DNA of 64,000 nucleotides. Source: Carallia brachiata (Eukaryota; Streptophyta; Magnoliopsida; Malpighiales; Rhizophoraceae). Below, piece by piece: positions 33,896 through 46,026 of this stretch. Made by a program: the position numbers and the translations under genes. The notes under the pieces are model-generated. The model saw only the letters and a list, made by a program, of their open reading frames with translations. It ran no database searches and was not told the DNA's origin. Position 1 is the first letter of the stretch. Each line of letters opens with the position of its first letter. The DNA lies in NCBI GenBank assembly GCA_021464245.1, contig JADCRB010000096.1:162951-226950 (forward strand), written 5' to 3'.

Positions 33896-35620
33896 GTCGT
33901 TATATTGTGATTTTGAAAAAAGTAATTTTTAAAAATATTCATCAAACATATTTTAGTGGCTTGGCATTATTTTATGCATAACTATAATTTTTTTTAACCC
34001 AAGATAGAAAATGCTTGGAATTTTACCTTTTTATTATAAAATCATTTTGGATTCTTGATGCACGTACTAAAAATCAAATTGTTTGCATAATTGCTCTCTT
34101 AATATAGATGTTTATTAAATTATGATAAAAATTATAAAAAAAAAGTTGGAAAAAAAAAAATAAAAACATTTGTATATTAAAATGCAAGTCCTTAGGCGTA
34201 TCGCAAGTCAAATTATAAGTTGATTAACTCAAACTATTAAGTTAGTTTCAATTTTTATGAGAATTGATATTATAATTGCACGTATTGTATGGGTCTAATC
34301 TTAGTATAAACAAAGGAAGAGTATTGTCATCGTATTATGATTTTTAGAAAAAAATTTAAAAAAATTCATAAAATATAATTTAATAGCTTAATATTGTTTT
34401 GTGAAAAAATATTTATTTTTTTTACTAAGATGAGATAATAATAGAGAAATGCTTTCATATTTTTTTTCTCGTAGTATAAAATTATTCTTGAATCATTAGG
34501 CATGCTTAAAGTTTAAGAATTAATTTGTTTGTATTTTGTTCTCCCAATATAAATTTTAAATATTTAATTATAATAAATTATGTATAAAAATTTGAAAAAC
34601 AAACTAAATATCAAAATGTGGTACGTGTTTAGTTTTGCCGAATTACGAAGGCAACATTAAGTGGAGTTTTCAAAGTTGATTTTGCAGTCGAGGTAATACC
34701 AAAATTGCAAGATAAAATATACACGGTGCAGAGAATGTTACTAAAATTCTTAGTAGTTTCAACTACTCTCTTGCTAGATACATCTTGAATTCTGAGTCTC
34801 TTATCATTAGTGAGTTGGACATAAGTCACGTCCAACCAGATGTTCATAGCTTACACCATTGTCGCTCTAGGCATAGCTCTTTTTTTTTTTTGGTGTTCTG
34901 TTTTTTTGTAAAGAAATTTTTTTTTTTTTATGTCTCTTCTTTTTTTCTTTTATAGTGTTACCAGCATGTGGTCGTTCTAGGATTATCTAGGGTCTGAGGA
35001 AATCAAATAGAAGAGCAAACGTTGGTTCATTCGTTATATTTTTTATTTTTTGGGCCCATCGATTTCGATGTTTTTTTTTTTTAGAGATTTCAAATATTTT
35101 AAGGACCACAATCTTCTTTTTTCCATTTAACCTGCATAATAGGTAATCCATTAAACTGAAGTTGAGTTTATTATACTCAGATCTTTAGGTGAGTGTAAAT
35201 AACATGCACTAATCCTTTATCATTACTTGGAACCTTGCCTTACATGCAATATAAGAACTAGTCATTCATACTTTATATATATATATATATTTTTGTTTTT
35301 GAAAAGTCAATTTTTTTAGTACTCCACAAATAAAGTGCATGCAGTGTAATTTTACTACAGAGTACTCTGTTGTGCATTTAACTCATTTTAAGGTTAATAA
35401 AAATAGTCTATTATTCAAAATTTATCTATGATATTTTGAATAATTATTGTGTGGGGCTGTGAGAATCCAAAAATATCTTTACCATTAAAGAAAATATTCA
35501 CATCACTAGAATCGGAAACAATTTCAAACACTAATTTATTTTGTTGTATTGTTTCATGGGGTTTACCAATAAAAACTGCACAAAGCATTCTGCTATGGAA
35601 TAGGATAAGAACAAACCAAG
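33896..35620. other. AT-rich region of unit C, nothing recognised
   Basis: Long AT-rich stretch with many T runs and a TA microsatellite (about 35275-35290). The short ORFs are not supported by similarity to anything in the window. Confidence 0.4.
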
Positions 35621-36170
35621 TTCATATTTTTATGTTTGAATGTAGTGGATGTGCATTAAAGATATTGACGTTGTCAAATTAATTTATACATTATAATAAC
35701 TAATTGTTAAAGGGATCAAAATTAAAGGTGGATCTCACTGAAATATCCTAGTTGGTGAGTATTGTCAGGTGGCAATTTGACATAGTTTATGTTCGAATAT
35801 CAATAGAACATTTCTTGGTTGCTATTAGTTGGAAAAATGAATAAATAGAAGTGATGTTCTACAATAACGTCAAGAAAAATTATGCTGTTTCCGGTAAGTA
35901 AAGATTGCCACACTAAATTATTGAAAAAGCATACCATGGGAACAAGCAAGACTCAATAAAAAATTTCTATTAATTACAGTTCTCCAATTTGGGGTAAGGA
36001 CCGGGATTTCTTCTCTTTTTTTTTTTCTTTCTTTTGTTTTGTTTTTGTTTTTTTTTTTAAATAGACCATCACAGTCAAATATAAAATCACCTTAGATTCA
36101 AAAAAGAACAAAAAAAAAAAAAAAAGAAAAACAGAAAAGGGTGTTTGCAAGACTATTATATTGTAGAATC

Positions 36171-36746
36171 CTTGCAAGTTAGGAAGCTAAGACACTTTTA
36201 AAATGATGAGTGTCCGTGCCGGATATACGTGTCGGACACTAAACTCTCATGATACTCTTCGGACACATGTCAGAAACTCTAAAACGTGTCTAACAAAAAA
36301 ATAAAAATAAAAATATTTCAGACACGTTTCAAACATTTTTTAATTCCCGTGTCGGACACCTCTTATATATATTTCAGACACTTTTATATGTATTTAATAT
36401 TTATTAATATATTATACACGCACATATATATTATTTGCTTAAATATTTTGTTGTATATATATATATACACACACAAAGACACACACACACACACATACAT
36501 ATATAATATATACATACACACATATATAATGTTTTTAAAAAAAATTATGAACAAAATACAAATTATATTATAAAATATCATAATAATAATCATTATGAAC
36601 TATATTTAAAAAAAATTTTAAATTTATTAAAAATATTTAAATTATATACATACATATTTAATATTTAATATATTTTATAATCGTATTTAAAATTTTCGTA
36701 TCCTCGTATCCGCATCGTCTCGTGTCCGTTCATCCTAACTTGCAAG
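36171..36746. mobile_element. Small TIR element flanked by CTTGCAAG
   Basis: CTTGCAAGTTAGGA at 36171-36184 is exactly inverted as TCCTAACTTGCAAG at 36733-36746. As CTTGCAAG is itself palindromic, it can be an 8-bp target duplication around an element with ends TTAGGA/TCCTAA. The interior repeats GTGTCGGACAC-type wording and holds TA/CA microsatellites. An 8-bp duplication would suit a hAT-like or Mutator-like non-autonomous element; the class is uncertain. Confidence 0.55.
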
Positions 36747-37099
36747 AGCTTACCGTTGGAAAGGAGTAACCTTACCTTTATATCAATACTCTCAAAATTT
36801 TACGTAATTTTCATTGAAAAATGTTTATTATTGGTCATCAATTGCAGTATGGATCTGGCAGAAAAGTTATTAAGCTTTTAGCCTTGGTTTGGGAGGAGAG
36901 ATATGGCGTAAGAGGAGAGAAATTATAAGTAGAATGAGTATGTGTATTGTGTTTGGGTGATATCCAACGATTGAGCGAAAGGACAAAAAGTAGCCATGTT
37001 TTCCAGCATGGCCCAGAAAGATCGTTAATCCAAAATGGCGAGGAAAGGAAGCAATTAAAATTGTTAATGAGTCCGGTAGAGTTGAATTTTGGCATGTTC

Positions 37100-37326
37100 A
37101 AGTTTGGTCTGTAAACATATACCTTGATCTTGAGTTCAGCTCAAACTTAATTCGAATTTTAATATTTGAGTTCGAGCTCAACTCAATAATAAATTATAAA
37201 GTTCAATCACAGCTCGGGTTCGACTCGTTTTGGCTTATGTTTCAAAATTTTGTTAATCCGAACTTGATATAAGCTCGGCTTGTTTGAGTCAAAAATTTTT
37301 TAAAAGTTCTAAAAATAATATATAAT
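37100..37326. mobile_element. Left half of a TIR repeat interrupted by E3
   Basis: Starts AAGTTTGGTCTGTAAACATA and runs through GAGTTCGAGCTCAACTC-like text up to the E3 junction. The right half resumes at 47519 and ends near 47776 with ACAGCCAAACTTTT, the approximate inverse of the left end. E3 is therefore nested in this older repeat. Confidence 0.6.
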
Positions 37327-38116
37327 TATAAATATCCTTTTTCTATAAAATAAAAAAAAAAGGTCAAGTTAATGTTGGCGTTGACAATTTTAAAATTGAC
37401 AACGCCGACGCAGAAGAAATATTTTCTTCCTTTCCCATGTGATTTTCACATGGTAAAGGAGTCCTATAAATAGATTCTTACCCCCAAGTTCAAAATAGAT
37501 TCAGAAAATTTATAGACAGAAAAATCCAAAGAATTTAAGAGAAAAAGAATTTTAAAAATCTCTCAAGAAAATTTCTCCTTTTTCTATGTGTTTTTACTCT
37601 ACAGTATACTCTCCTGACTCCTTTTTTAGAGATATTTCAGAGGTAAACCCCAAAAAATTTGCTGTTTCCATTTCTAAAGTTATTTTTGAGTTTATATTCT
37701 CTGATCGCTTTATATCTGAATATGTGAGAATATAAATATGAAAATATCAAAATATTGTAAATCCGGCTGGGATCAAGTCTCATACGACCCTCAGCAAAGT
37801 CCAGGCTGTTCATCTGAAAACAAGTCCCTTCGACCCTCGGTGAAATTAGACCAGGTCTCTGTGATTCTTAACCGTAGTCTAAACGTGCAAATCAGATCCA
37901 GTTTCAGTCTATTCAGTTCAAGATAAAACTGTGGAAATCATTTCTTTCAAGATTTAAGTTCGTGTAGCCCTTGACAGAGTCAAAAAAGAACACTAATCGG
38001 AGGAATCACGAATATCGAGCTCACGTAAATTTTCTTTTATTTTAAATTTTTATTTGTAATTTATTTTTGTATTTTCGATTCTAATTGTTTTAGGTTCGAA
38101 ATTTACGTTCGTTACA
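37327..38116 (+). repeat. E3 5' LTR
   Basis: 790-bp LTR pairing with 46719-47518. The first dinucleotide is TA here where the partner has TG (TGTAAATATCC). It ends CGTTACA, and TATA-like TATAAATAG lies after an imperfect CCCATGTG/CACATGG inverted repeat. Confidence 0.95.
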
Positions 38117-38122
38117 AATTTC

Positions 38123-38140
38123 TGACACGCTCAGTGGGAT
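38123..38140 (+). other. E3 primer-binding site
   Basis: TGACACGCTCAGTGGGAT lies 6 nt after the LTR. It differs from the E1 site only by G-to-A and C-to-T transitions. Confidence 0.7.
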
Positions 38141-38370
38141 TTCTTCACCTCCTATATCTTATTTTTTTTTTAAAAAAAAAAGCAAAAAAAGCAGCGGAGA
38201 AAAGAAAAAAAAAGAAAAAAAAAGAAAAGAGCCGAGAAAAGAAAAAAAAGAAAAAAAGAAAAAAAAAGAAAAAGACAAAATAGAGAAGAAGGCAAAAAAA
38301 GGTAAAAAGTAAATATAAAAAATAAAAGAAGAAGAAAAAAGAAATTTTTAACTAGAATCCAGCACATCAA

Positions 38371-40205
38371 ATGATATCAAAGAGAAGTACAGCTGTCGGT
38401 ACCAACAAGAAGGCAACAGCTCCATTGTCTGCATCAACTACCCTACCTGCGCACGCAGACCTAGAAACCCATGGACAGACACGATTTCTCGCCGTCTAAA
38501 TTCGACAAAATATCGAAACGGAGAGTCCACAGCTCGCACAGTAATAGGATCTCTCCCCTGATTGTCTTGCCGCATGGAGGAGTTGATCACCCACCCCAAT
38601 TGAAGTCGGGGGCAACGCGACGAAGCCTGCTCAACAAAATCCAACATATTCTGTAAAGATCCACACAGAAGAATAAGAGGAATCTTCTACCCCAGTCTTT
38701 CGCGAAGCCTCATCTGTTACTGTCATGATGACCAACACAACTAGCACAGAAGAAAGGATTTTAGAATTGGAGAACAAGATTTTATAGCTAATCAGAATCG
38801 TGGAGGAAAAAGATCAACAGATCGCCGCTCTTAAAGGGAAGGCCCCGATCCAAGTTGATCCCGAGATCAGCGAAGAGCAACCATATCCACCCAGTTTCAC
38901 TCCAGAAGCCACACCAGCCGACGTCTTCACTGCAGAAAAGCAACCAGGTAGTTCTTCACAACTGTCACCCTCAAATTCTGTAGCTTCGCTATCTGTTCAA
39001 CAATTGCAGGAAATGATAGCTAACACGATCCGGTTACAACAAGTTAGATCCTTTTAAGGATCATAGATGTACATCAAACCGTACACTAGACAGATCGAAA
39101 GTCTCAATATGCCTTTGGGCTACCAGCCGCCCAAATTTCAACAATTCGACAGACGAGGCGATCCCAAACAGTACATCGCTCACTTCATTGAAACCTGCAA
39201 CAACACAGGGACTTACGGAGATATCTTGGTGAAGCAGTTTGTTCGTTCACTCAGGGAAACCGCTTTCACCTGTTTCATAAATCTTGAACTAGAATCGATA
39301 GATAGTTGGGAACAGTTACAACGAGAGTTCATCAATAAATTTTCCAGCACTCAAAGGACGGTAAGTATGATGGAGCTTACCAGCACCAAACAAAGGAAAG
39401 GAGAGCCCGTTGTCGAATACATCAACAGATGGCGTGCTCTTAGCTTGGACTGCCAAGATCGCCTGACGGAGACTTCTTCTGTAGAGATGTGCATCCAGGG
39501 AATGCATTGGGAGCTGTTATACATCCTGCAGGGCATCAAACCCCGAACTTTCGAAGAACTAGCGACCTGCGGACATGATATGGAGATAAGCATCTAGAGT
39601 TTCGGGGGCACGGTTCCCATCCAGCTGGACCAACAAGGAGGCAGAAGGGAGATTAAGAAACCCAACAGTTCAGGAAAAGGAAAAGAAGTTATGACTGTTG
39701 AAGCCGCACCAGTAAAAGTGGGAGTCAAAGCTAAGGTAAATCCTCTGACCCAAATAACTCAGCCAAAACAACAGGAAAGGCGGAATGTGACATTGCGAGA
39801 GTTGAAGCAGAAGCAATATCCATTCCCCAACTTAGACGTTCCCAACATTCTTGAACAACTCTTGGAGGTGAAGCTGATCGAACTCCCAGAGTGCAAGCAG
39901 CCCAATGAAAAGAATTGAGTCGGTGATTCAAGATTCTGCAAATATCACTGCATAGTAAGTCATCAAACCGAGAAATGTTTCGTCTTGAAGGATCTAATCA
40001 TGAAGCTCAAGAGCCAGAATAAAATCATTCTAGACCAGGAAGGCGTAACCTCGGCAAACCAAACCACCATCGCTTCAAAATCATCAGAAGAGGTGACACA
40101 CTGTAAGGAGGAGCCGCTCAACAACAAAATGTCGACAACGGAGAAGGTATATGAAGCTCTCCAAACCTTTCTTGCTAACCCTCAGCTGTTTACAGCTTTA
40201 CAATA
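38371..40205 (+). pseudogene. E3 gag with nonsense codons
   Basis: The ATG at 38371 begins MISKRSTAVGTNKKATAPL. The core gag region at 39067-39597 (QFVRSLRETAFTCF, WEQLQREFINKF) is a continuous 176-codon stretch, and the zinc-knuckle-like CKYHCIVSHQTEKC lies near 39935-39975. Stops occur for instance at codons aligned with Gln in E1. The linker and the start of pol follow. Confidence 0.9.
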
Positions 40206-43200
40206 ACAGAAGTGTGGCAAATTAAAGTCAGCAATACTCTCCAGATCTCAGCTGGATGTTACTCCGTTATCTCATTTTCAGATGAGGATCTCCTACTGGG
40301 GTCCAAACTCCCTAATCGGCCGCTATATGTATCAGGCTATGTGAGAGAACAGAACGTCCGACGTATTCTGATCGACGACGGCTTGACAGTCAATATTATC
40401 CCAAAATCCACCGTAAAGAAGCTCGGCATTGGCATTGATGAGTTGTTAGACAGCCGCTTGATGATTCATGGCTTTAATCAAGAAGGACAGAAAGCAATTG
40501 GAATGATTCGCTTGGAGCTAACTATCGATAATCTCACTTCTAGCACTCTATTTCATGTGATTGATGCATGTACCACGTATAAGATGTTGCTCGGACGATT
40601 GTGGATTCATGGAAATGAAGTTGTGCTCTCAAGCCTACATTAGTGCTTCAAGTACTACAATGGTAGCGTTCAAAAGATCAATGCTAACTTAAAGCCATTT
40701 GATGATGCTGAATCACATTTAGCAGATGCAGTCTTCTACACTGACACAGACAATCCGGAGATCATTCATCAAAAGCTACTTGGACTAGGGGCATCCACAA
40801 AAAGGGAAAAGCTGTCGAAGAACCTGCCAATACTCAACCTCAGGCTCTAAGAAATGAAAAGCTGCCACAGCTTGCTGAACTTCGTCCGAAAGATGTTGCA
40901 TCTTCGAGCTCCACTCCAGTCCTACACTATGTGCCAAAGTCACGACTCCTAGAAGGTCAACCCCCTTTCTCTTATTGTATTGATCATAAACAGGAGCAAG
41001 GACATAATCAACTCAAGACAAAAGAACAGCACAACGTGAAGGATACTTACACTCTGTCGATACCAAAGATTGAGCCGGTTTTGTCCTCAAAACCATTAAA
41101 AGGCTTTGTCAGACCACACACGGGGGCAGTCAAAGGCGGCTCATTTTCAGAAAGAAGAACACACGAAGGATTTGATCCTAATGCATACAAGCTTTTGGCC
41201 AAGGCGGGTTAGGACTTCTCAAACCCGAGCACAATGGGTACACTGCCATCTACAAGTGACGCCACTTCTCAATCATCACAGTCCCGACCTGGCTTAGGCT
41301 ATCAAGAGAAGTCACATGTGCGAATCATGCTAAAGAGCTAAAGCCGAGTAGCTGATGCACGTGCCATCACCACTACCACCAAACAAGACAGACTTATCCA
41401 GTCAAACAAAGAAGATGCAGTCAGGGGCTCTACATTTCATGTCACAATTAGCGAGGAGGCTGATTCTGACTAACAGAAGGCGAAGTAAAGGAGGCTCCCC
41501 GCAACTTGAAGATGGTGGCCAAGCAATTGTTGATGAACTTAAGGAGGTCAATCTTGGCTCTCTGGAAGATCCCCGACCTACATTTATAAGTACTTTACTT
41601 ACTGCAGAAGAAGAACAAGAATATGTTCAGGTATTAAGTCAATATAGGGACATGTTCGCATGGAGTTACAAAAAAATGCCTGGACTTGACCCGAAGATCG
41701 TGGTGCATCATCTAACAGTAAAAAGGGGTGTTTGTTCTGTCAAGCAGCCACAACGACGGTTCCGCCTGGAACTCATTCCACAAATTGAGGAGGAAGTTAA
41801 CCAGCTGATCAATGCTGGCTTCATCCGAGAGATCACCTACCCAACGTGGATTGCCAATATAGTCCCGGTAAGAAAGAAGAATGGACAGTTAAGGGTATGT
41901 GTTGATTTTTGAGATCTTAACAGGGCCTGTCCGAAAGATGATTTTTCGTTACCCATAACGGAGATCACTGTTGATGCAACAACAGGCCACGAAGTATTGT
42001 CCTTCATGGATGGTTCTTCAGGCTATAACTAGATCAGGATGGCACCAGAAGATGAGGAGTTGACGACATTCCATACCCCAAAAGGTATATACTGCTACAA
42101 AGTTATGCCATTTGGATTAAAAAATGCTTGTGCCACTTATCAGCGTGCCATGCAAAAAATTTTTGATGACATGCTGCACAAGATTGTAGAATGTTATGTC
42201 GATGACTTAGTAGTAAAGACTAAGGAGCGCAAAGATCACCTCAAGGATCTTAAGACAGTGTTTGAAAGGCTTCGTAGGCATCAGCTCAAAATGAATCCTC
42301 TCAAGTGCGCATTTGGTGTCATATCAGGCAAGTTTCTTGGGTTCGTGGGTGCGCCATCGTGGAATCGAAGTTGATTAGTCAAAGGTTGAGGCAATTCAAA
42401 AGATGCCTGAACATAAAAACCTACACGAATTGCGAAGTCTACAAGGAAAGCTGGCCTACATTCACCGTTTCATCTCCAACTTAGTTGAGAGATGTCAACC
42501 TTTCCATCGACTGATGAAGAAGGATGTCAACTTCGAGTGGGACGAAACTTGCAGCAAAGCCTTCGACAGCATATAGAAGTACCTTTCCAATCCACCAGTC
42601 CTAGGTGCTCCAATTCAAGGAAAGTCGTTGATTCTCTACATTGCAGCGCAGGAAAGATCTTTGGAAGCCCTGCTTGCACAGGAAAATGAGTAGGGAAAAG
42701 AAGTTGCCATGTATTACTTGAGCAGAACACTAAACGATCCGGAGCTGAGCTATTCGCCCATTGAAAAGACATGTCTAGCACTGTTCTTCGCCATTGATAA
42801 GCTGAGGCACTACATACAAGTTCACACGGTATGTCTCATTGGCAGAGCTGATCCTATCAAATATATCTTATCTAAACCAATTTTGTCAGGACGACTTGCC
42901 AAGTGGGCAGTAATCCTACAGAGCTATGATATTGTCTACGTGCCTCAAAAAGCAGTAAAGGGACAAGCTTTAGCAGATTTCCTAGCAGATCACCATGTCC
43001 CGTCGAATTGGGAGTTCACAGATGATCTTCCAGATGAAGAGGTCTTTTACATTGAGACACTGCCACCATGGACAATGTTCTTTGATGGTGCAGCAAGACA
43101 TGATGGTGCTTGTGCCGACATAGTGTTTGTCACTCCTTAACGGCAAATACTACCATATGATATCATTCTCGGTGAGTTATGTTCAAATAATGTTGCCGAA

Positions 43201-44750
43201 TACTAGACTTTGATCATTGGTCTTCAAATGACTGTCGAAATGAAGATTCCAACTATAGAAGTCCTTGGAGATTCCCAGCTCGTCATCAACCAACTTACAG
43301 GGTTGTATGATGTAAAGAAAGAGGACCTTGCACCTTACCATGAACGTGCTCGACAGCTAAGGGATGAATTTGAAAGTATCACCTAGGAGCATGTGCCTCG
43401 ATGAGAAAACACTCAGGTAGACGCATTGGCTAACCTGGCCACTTCTCTTGCAAAGTCAGAAAATCCAGACTACAGTTGTTGGCGTATGCCAGAAATGGAA
43501 AATGCCACGGAAGGATGATGAAGAAATTACAATAGCCAACGCTGTATATGTACGTCTCGCGGAGGACGAAGATTGGCACCAACCAATCATTGACTACCTA
43601 CAGCATGGGAAGCTGCCTGAAGATCATCGTCATAAGACAGAAATTCAACGACGAGCTCCCCGCTTTATATATCTCAAGGATGCTTTGTATCGAAGGTCTT
43701 TTGATGGAGTTTTACTTCGCTGCCTAGACAATGAAGAGGAAAAACAAGCTCTCGCTGAAGCACATTCTGGTGTTTGTGGCGGACATCAATCAGGGCCTAA
43801 GTTGCACTTCCAACTCAGAAGGATGAGATACTACTAGCCAACTATGGTAAGTGATTCAATTGATTTTGCTAAAACCTGTCAAACTTGTCAATTTCATGCA
43901 AATTACATACATCAACCACCAGAGCCACTGCATCCAACTGTCTCGTCCTGGCCCTTTGAAGCTTGGGGTCTCGACTTAGTGGGGCCCTTACTAAAGTTAT
44001 CCCTGGGCCGAAACTATTCCACTTAGAGAGGTAAAGAAGGAGCAAGTTGCCAATTTCATCCGGACTCAGCTGATCTATCGTTATGGAGTCCCTCGATTCA
44101 TCATCACTGATAATGGCAAGCAGTCCTACAACAGCTTGATCGACAAGCTCTGCGAGAAGTTCAAGTTCAAGCAATACAAGTCATCCATGTACAATGCCCC
44201 GACTAACGGTTTGGCCGAAGCATTCAACAAGACTTTATGCAACCTATTGCGGAAGGTAGTCTCTAAATCAAAAAGAAATTGGCATGACAGAATTCCGGAG
44301 GCATTATGGGCGTATCGTACAACTTACCGGACTCCAACGCAGGCGACGCCATACTCACTTGTCTACGGCGTCGAAACAATATTGCCATTGGAAACATAGA
44401 TTCCATCTCTCTGCATTCTGGAAGGACTCACATAAGAGGAGAATGCTCGCCTACGTCTCGATGAAAGGAGACTCGAAGCACAACTACAACTTGAGTACTA
44501 GCAAGCTCAGCTCACCAACACGTTCAACCGTAGGGTCTGCCCTCAATCTTTTCAAGTTGGAAACCTTGTTCTTGCAGTACGACGGCCCATCAACATTAAG
44601 TATCGACCTGGTGACAAGCTTACTTCCAAATGGGATGGGTCATACTTAGTGTAGGAGGCTTATACTCAAAATGCTTACATGCTGTCAGATCAAGAAGGCG
44701 TCCGAATTGACCCAATTAATGGTAAATTTTTGAAACAGTATTATGTGTAA
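40206..44750 (+). pseudogene. E3 pol: PR-RT-RH-aRH-INT
   Basis: Protease at about 40240-40640 has ILIDDGLT in place of the ILIDDGSA of E1, changing the residue after the catalytic Gly. Reverse transcriptase spans about 41500-42480 with YVDD at 42195-42206. Gypsy RNase H follows at about 42540-42960, and the linker LADFLADHHVPSNWEF that E1 lacks is present. The second RNase H spans about 43061-43400. Integrase at about 43440-44750 has lost roughly 50 bp near 44008 (the TDYFSKW block of E1) and ends NGKFLKQYYV. Nonsense codons and indels make it inactive. Confidence 0.93.
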
Positions 44751-45070
44751 ATATGTTAAAAAAATTAAAAAAAGAAAATCAAAAAAATCAAAAGAAAAAA
44801 ATCAAAAAAAGAAAAAAAAATCAAAAATAGAAGAAAAGAAAAAAAATCGAAAATCAAAAAAAAGAAAAACAAGAGTCCCAATCTGAAAGTCCAAGCGAAA
44901 GTCCAAACCTGAAAATGCAAGCGCAAACACTTGAGCTCAAATCTGAAAACTCAAGCCCAAATCAAGAAAGCCCGAAAACCCAAATCCAATCCAAAACAAA
45001 ACCCGAAACCCAAAAATTCCAAGTTCCAACACAAGTCCAGAACCCAAGTTCAAAATTCAATCCAACTCCT
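44751..45070 (+). repeat. E3 post-pol spacer
   Basis: A-rich tract followed by degenerate AAATCCAAGCCC-like repeats, as in the other elements. No ORF is supported. Confidence 0.75.
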
Positions 45071-45071
45071 G

Positions 45072-45100
45072 GCCCGCATGAGTATAAACTGTGAATGGCC
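45072..45100 (+). promoter_or_regulatory. TATA-bearing leader motif upstream of E3 WOX ORF
   Basis: CCCGCATGAGTATAAACTGT (TATAAA at 45083-45088) about 120 bp before the ATG at 45204. It corresponds to the unit that is tandemly expanded in E2. Confidence 0.45.
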
Positions 45101-45203
45101 CAAAAATAAAAAGCAACGGAGGGTTTGAGTCTGAAACTCAGCCCCAGTCTCAACTGATCTTCACCACCACATACCAGACTTTTGCTCCTCTACTACAAGA
45201 AAG

Positions 45204-45830
45204 ATGGAACCAGTGGCAGAACCTCAAGACAAAGGAGAAGAAAGGTCACCCCGCACAAGGTGGCAACCAACCATGACACAACTGCAAATTTTGGAGGAAG
45301 TATTCCACAACAATAAAGGTATTATTCCTAATACATCTCAGATTTACCAACTTGTCTCACGACTGCGCCCGCTCAGGGCGATCGAAGAAAAAAATGTGTT
45401 CTATTGGTTCCAGAATCGGAGAAGCAGGATGAAACCAACACAGAGAACTGCTTTTTCCAAAGTACAGTCTGCCGTTCTGATAGTAGATCCCACCGGTACA
45501 GCTTCGCCCTCAAATGAAGCAGGTCTGAGTTCTTCCAATGCAATGGTCTCTCCACGGTATGTTCATCAAAGCCGTAGCCTATGAGAGCATGCATACTGGT
45601 CCTGGTGGTCTTACGGAGTCAGCCAAGGGTTCATCCCTCCTAAGTACTTAAGTCTAGGAAGAACTTTTCTCGCAAAAGAAGTCATTCCAGCAAAACCTTT
45701 GCCTCTGTTTTCAGAATATTCCGGCAGCATCAACCAGTTGGAAGGCTCTAGCGATGTCAACATCATCGGCCCACCAGACGAGGCCGGGCTTGATTTGCAG
45801 CTGCACCTCGAGCCCTGCCAAGACGGCTGA
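45204..45830 (+). pseudogene. WUSCHEL-related homeobox (WOX) cargo gene in E3, one nonsense codon
   Basis: A 208-codon frame from ATG 45204 to TGA 45828-45830 is interrupted once, at codon 127 (45582-45584, TGA where E1 has TGG). The homeodomain (residues about 17-80) is uninterrupted and includes the WOX block NVFYWFQNRRSR; the Trp, Phe, Asn and Arg of the recognition helix are all present. After the stop the frame continues through HAYWSWWSYG, a WUS-box-like PLPLF and a C-terminal LDLQLHLE (EAR-like). Two of the seven homeodomain-region differences from E1 replace Gly of GxIEGKN, so binding may be altered. A peptide truncated at codon 126 would still hold the whole homeodomain but lack the C-terminal motifs. 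Confidence 0.92.
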
Positions 45831-46026
45831 CAGGATAAGGTGCAACGACTGCTGCAGTACACGTAACGACTTTCATGACACACGACAACCGTTGCCTTTT
45901 TTGTCTTTTATGTGGGAAAAGGACGTGGAGGACCCCACTCGATTCTGCGTACCTTTTTTTTGACTTATATATATATATATATATATCTTTGGTGTATGTA
46001 TATATATCCTGCATGCCCGAATCATA

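Larger units (their letters stand above)
30500..36000. repeat. Older segmental duplicate, unit C (contains GLP-C)
   Basis: The order module, GLP on the minus strand, upstream region is the same as in A and B. The upstream part at 35630-35980 (GATGTGCATTAAAGATATTG, GGTGAGTATTGTCAGGTGGC, TTAATTACAG) aligns with 17230-17440 and 29150-29340. Large non-homologous stretches (about 32900-35250) interrupt it. Confidence 0.7.

Noticed and set aside
35449..35682. A 77-codon ORF in unit C upstream region
   Set aside because: The corresponding DNA in units A and B does not keep the frame, and no domain is seen.
36286..36593. Overlapping ORFs with Ile/Tyr/His repeats
   Set aside because: They translate TA/CA microsatellites on both strands.
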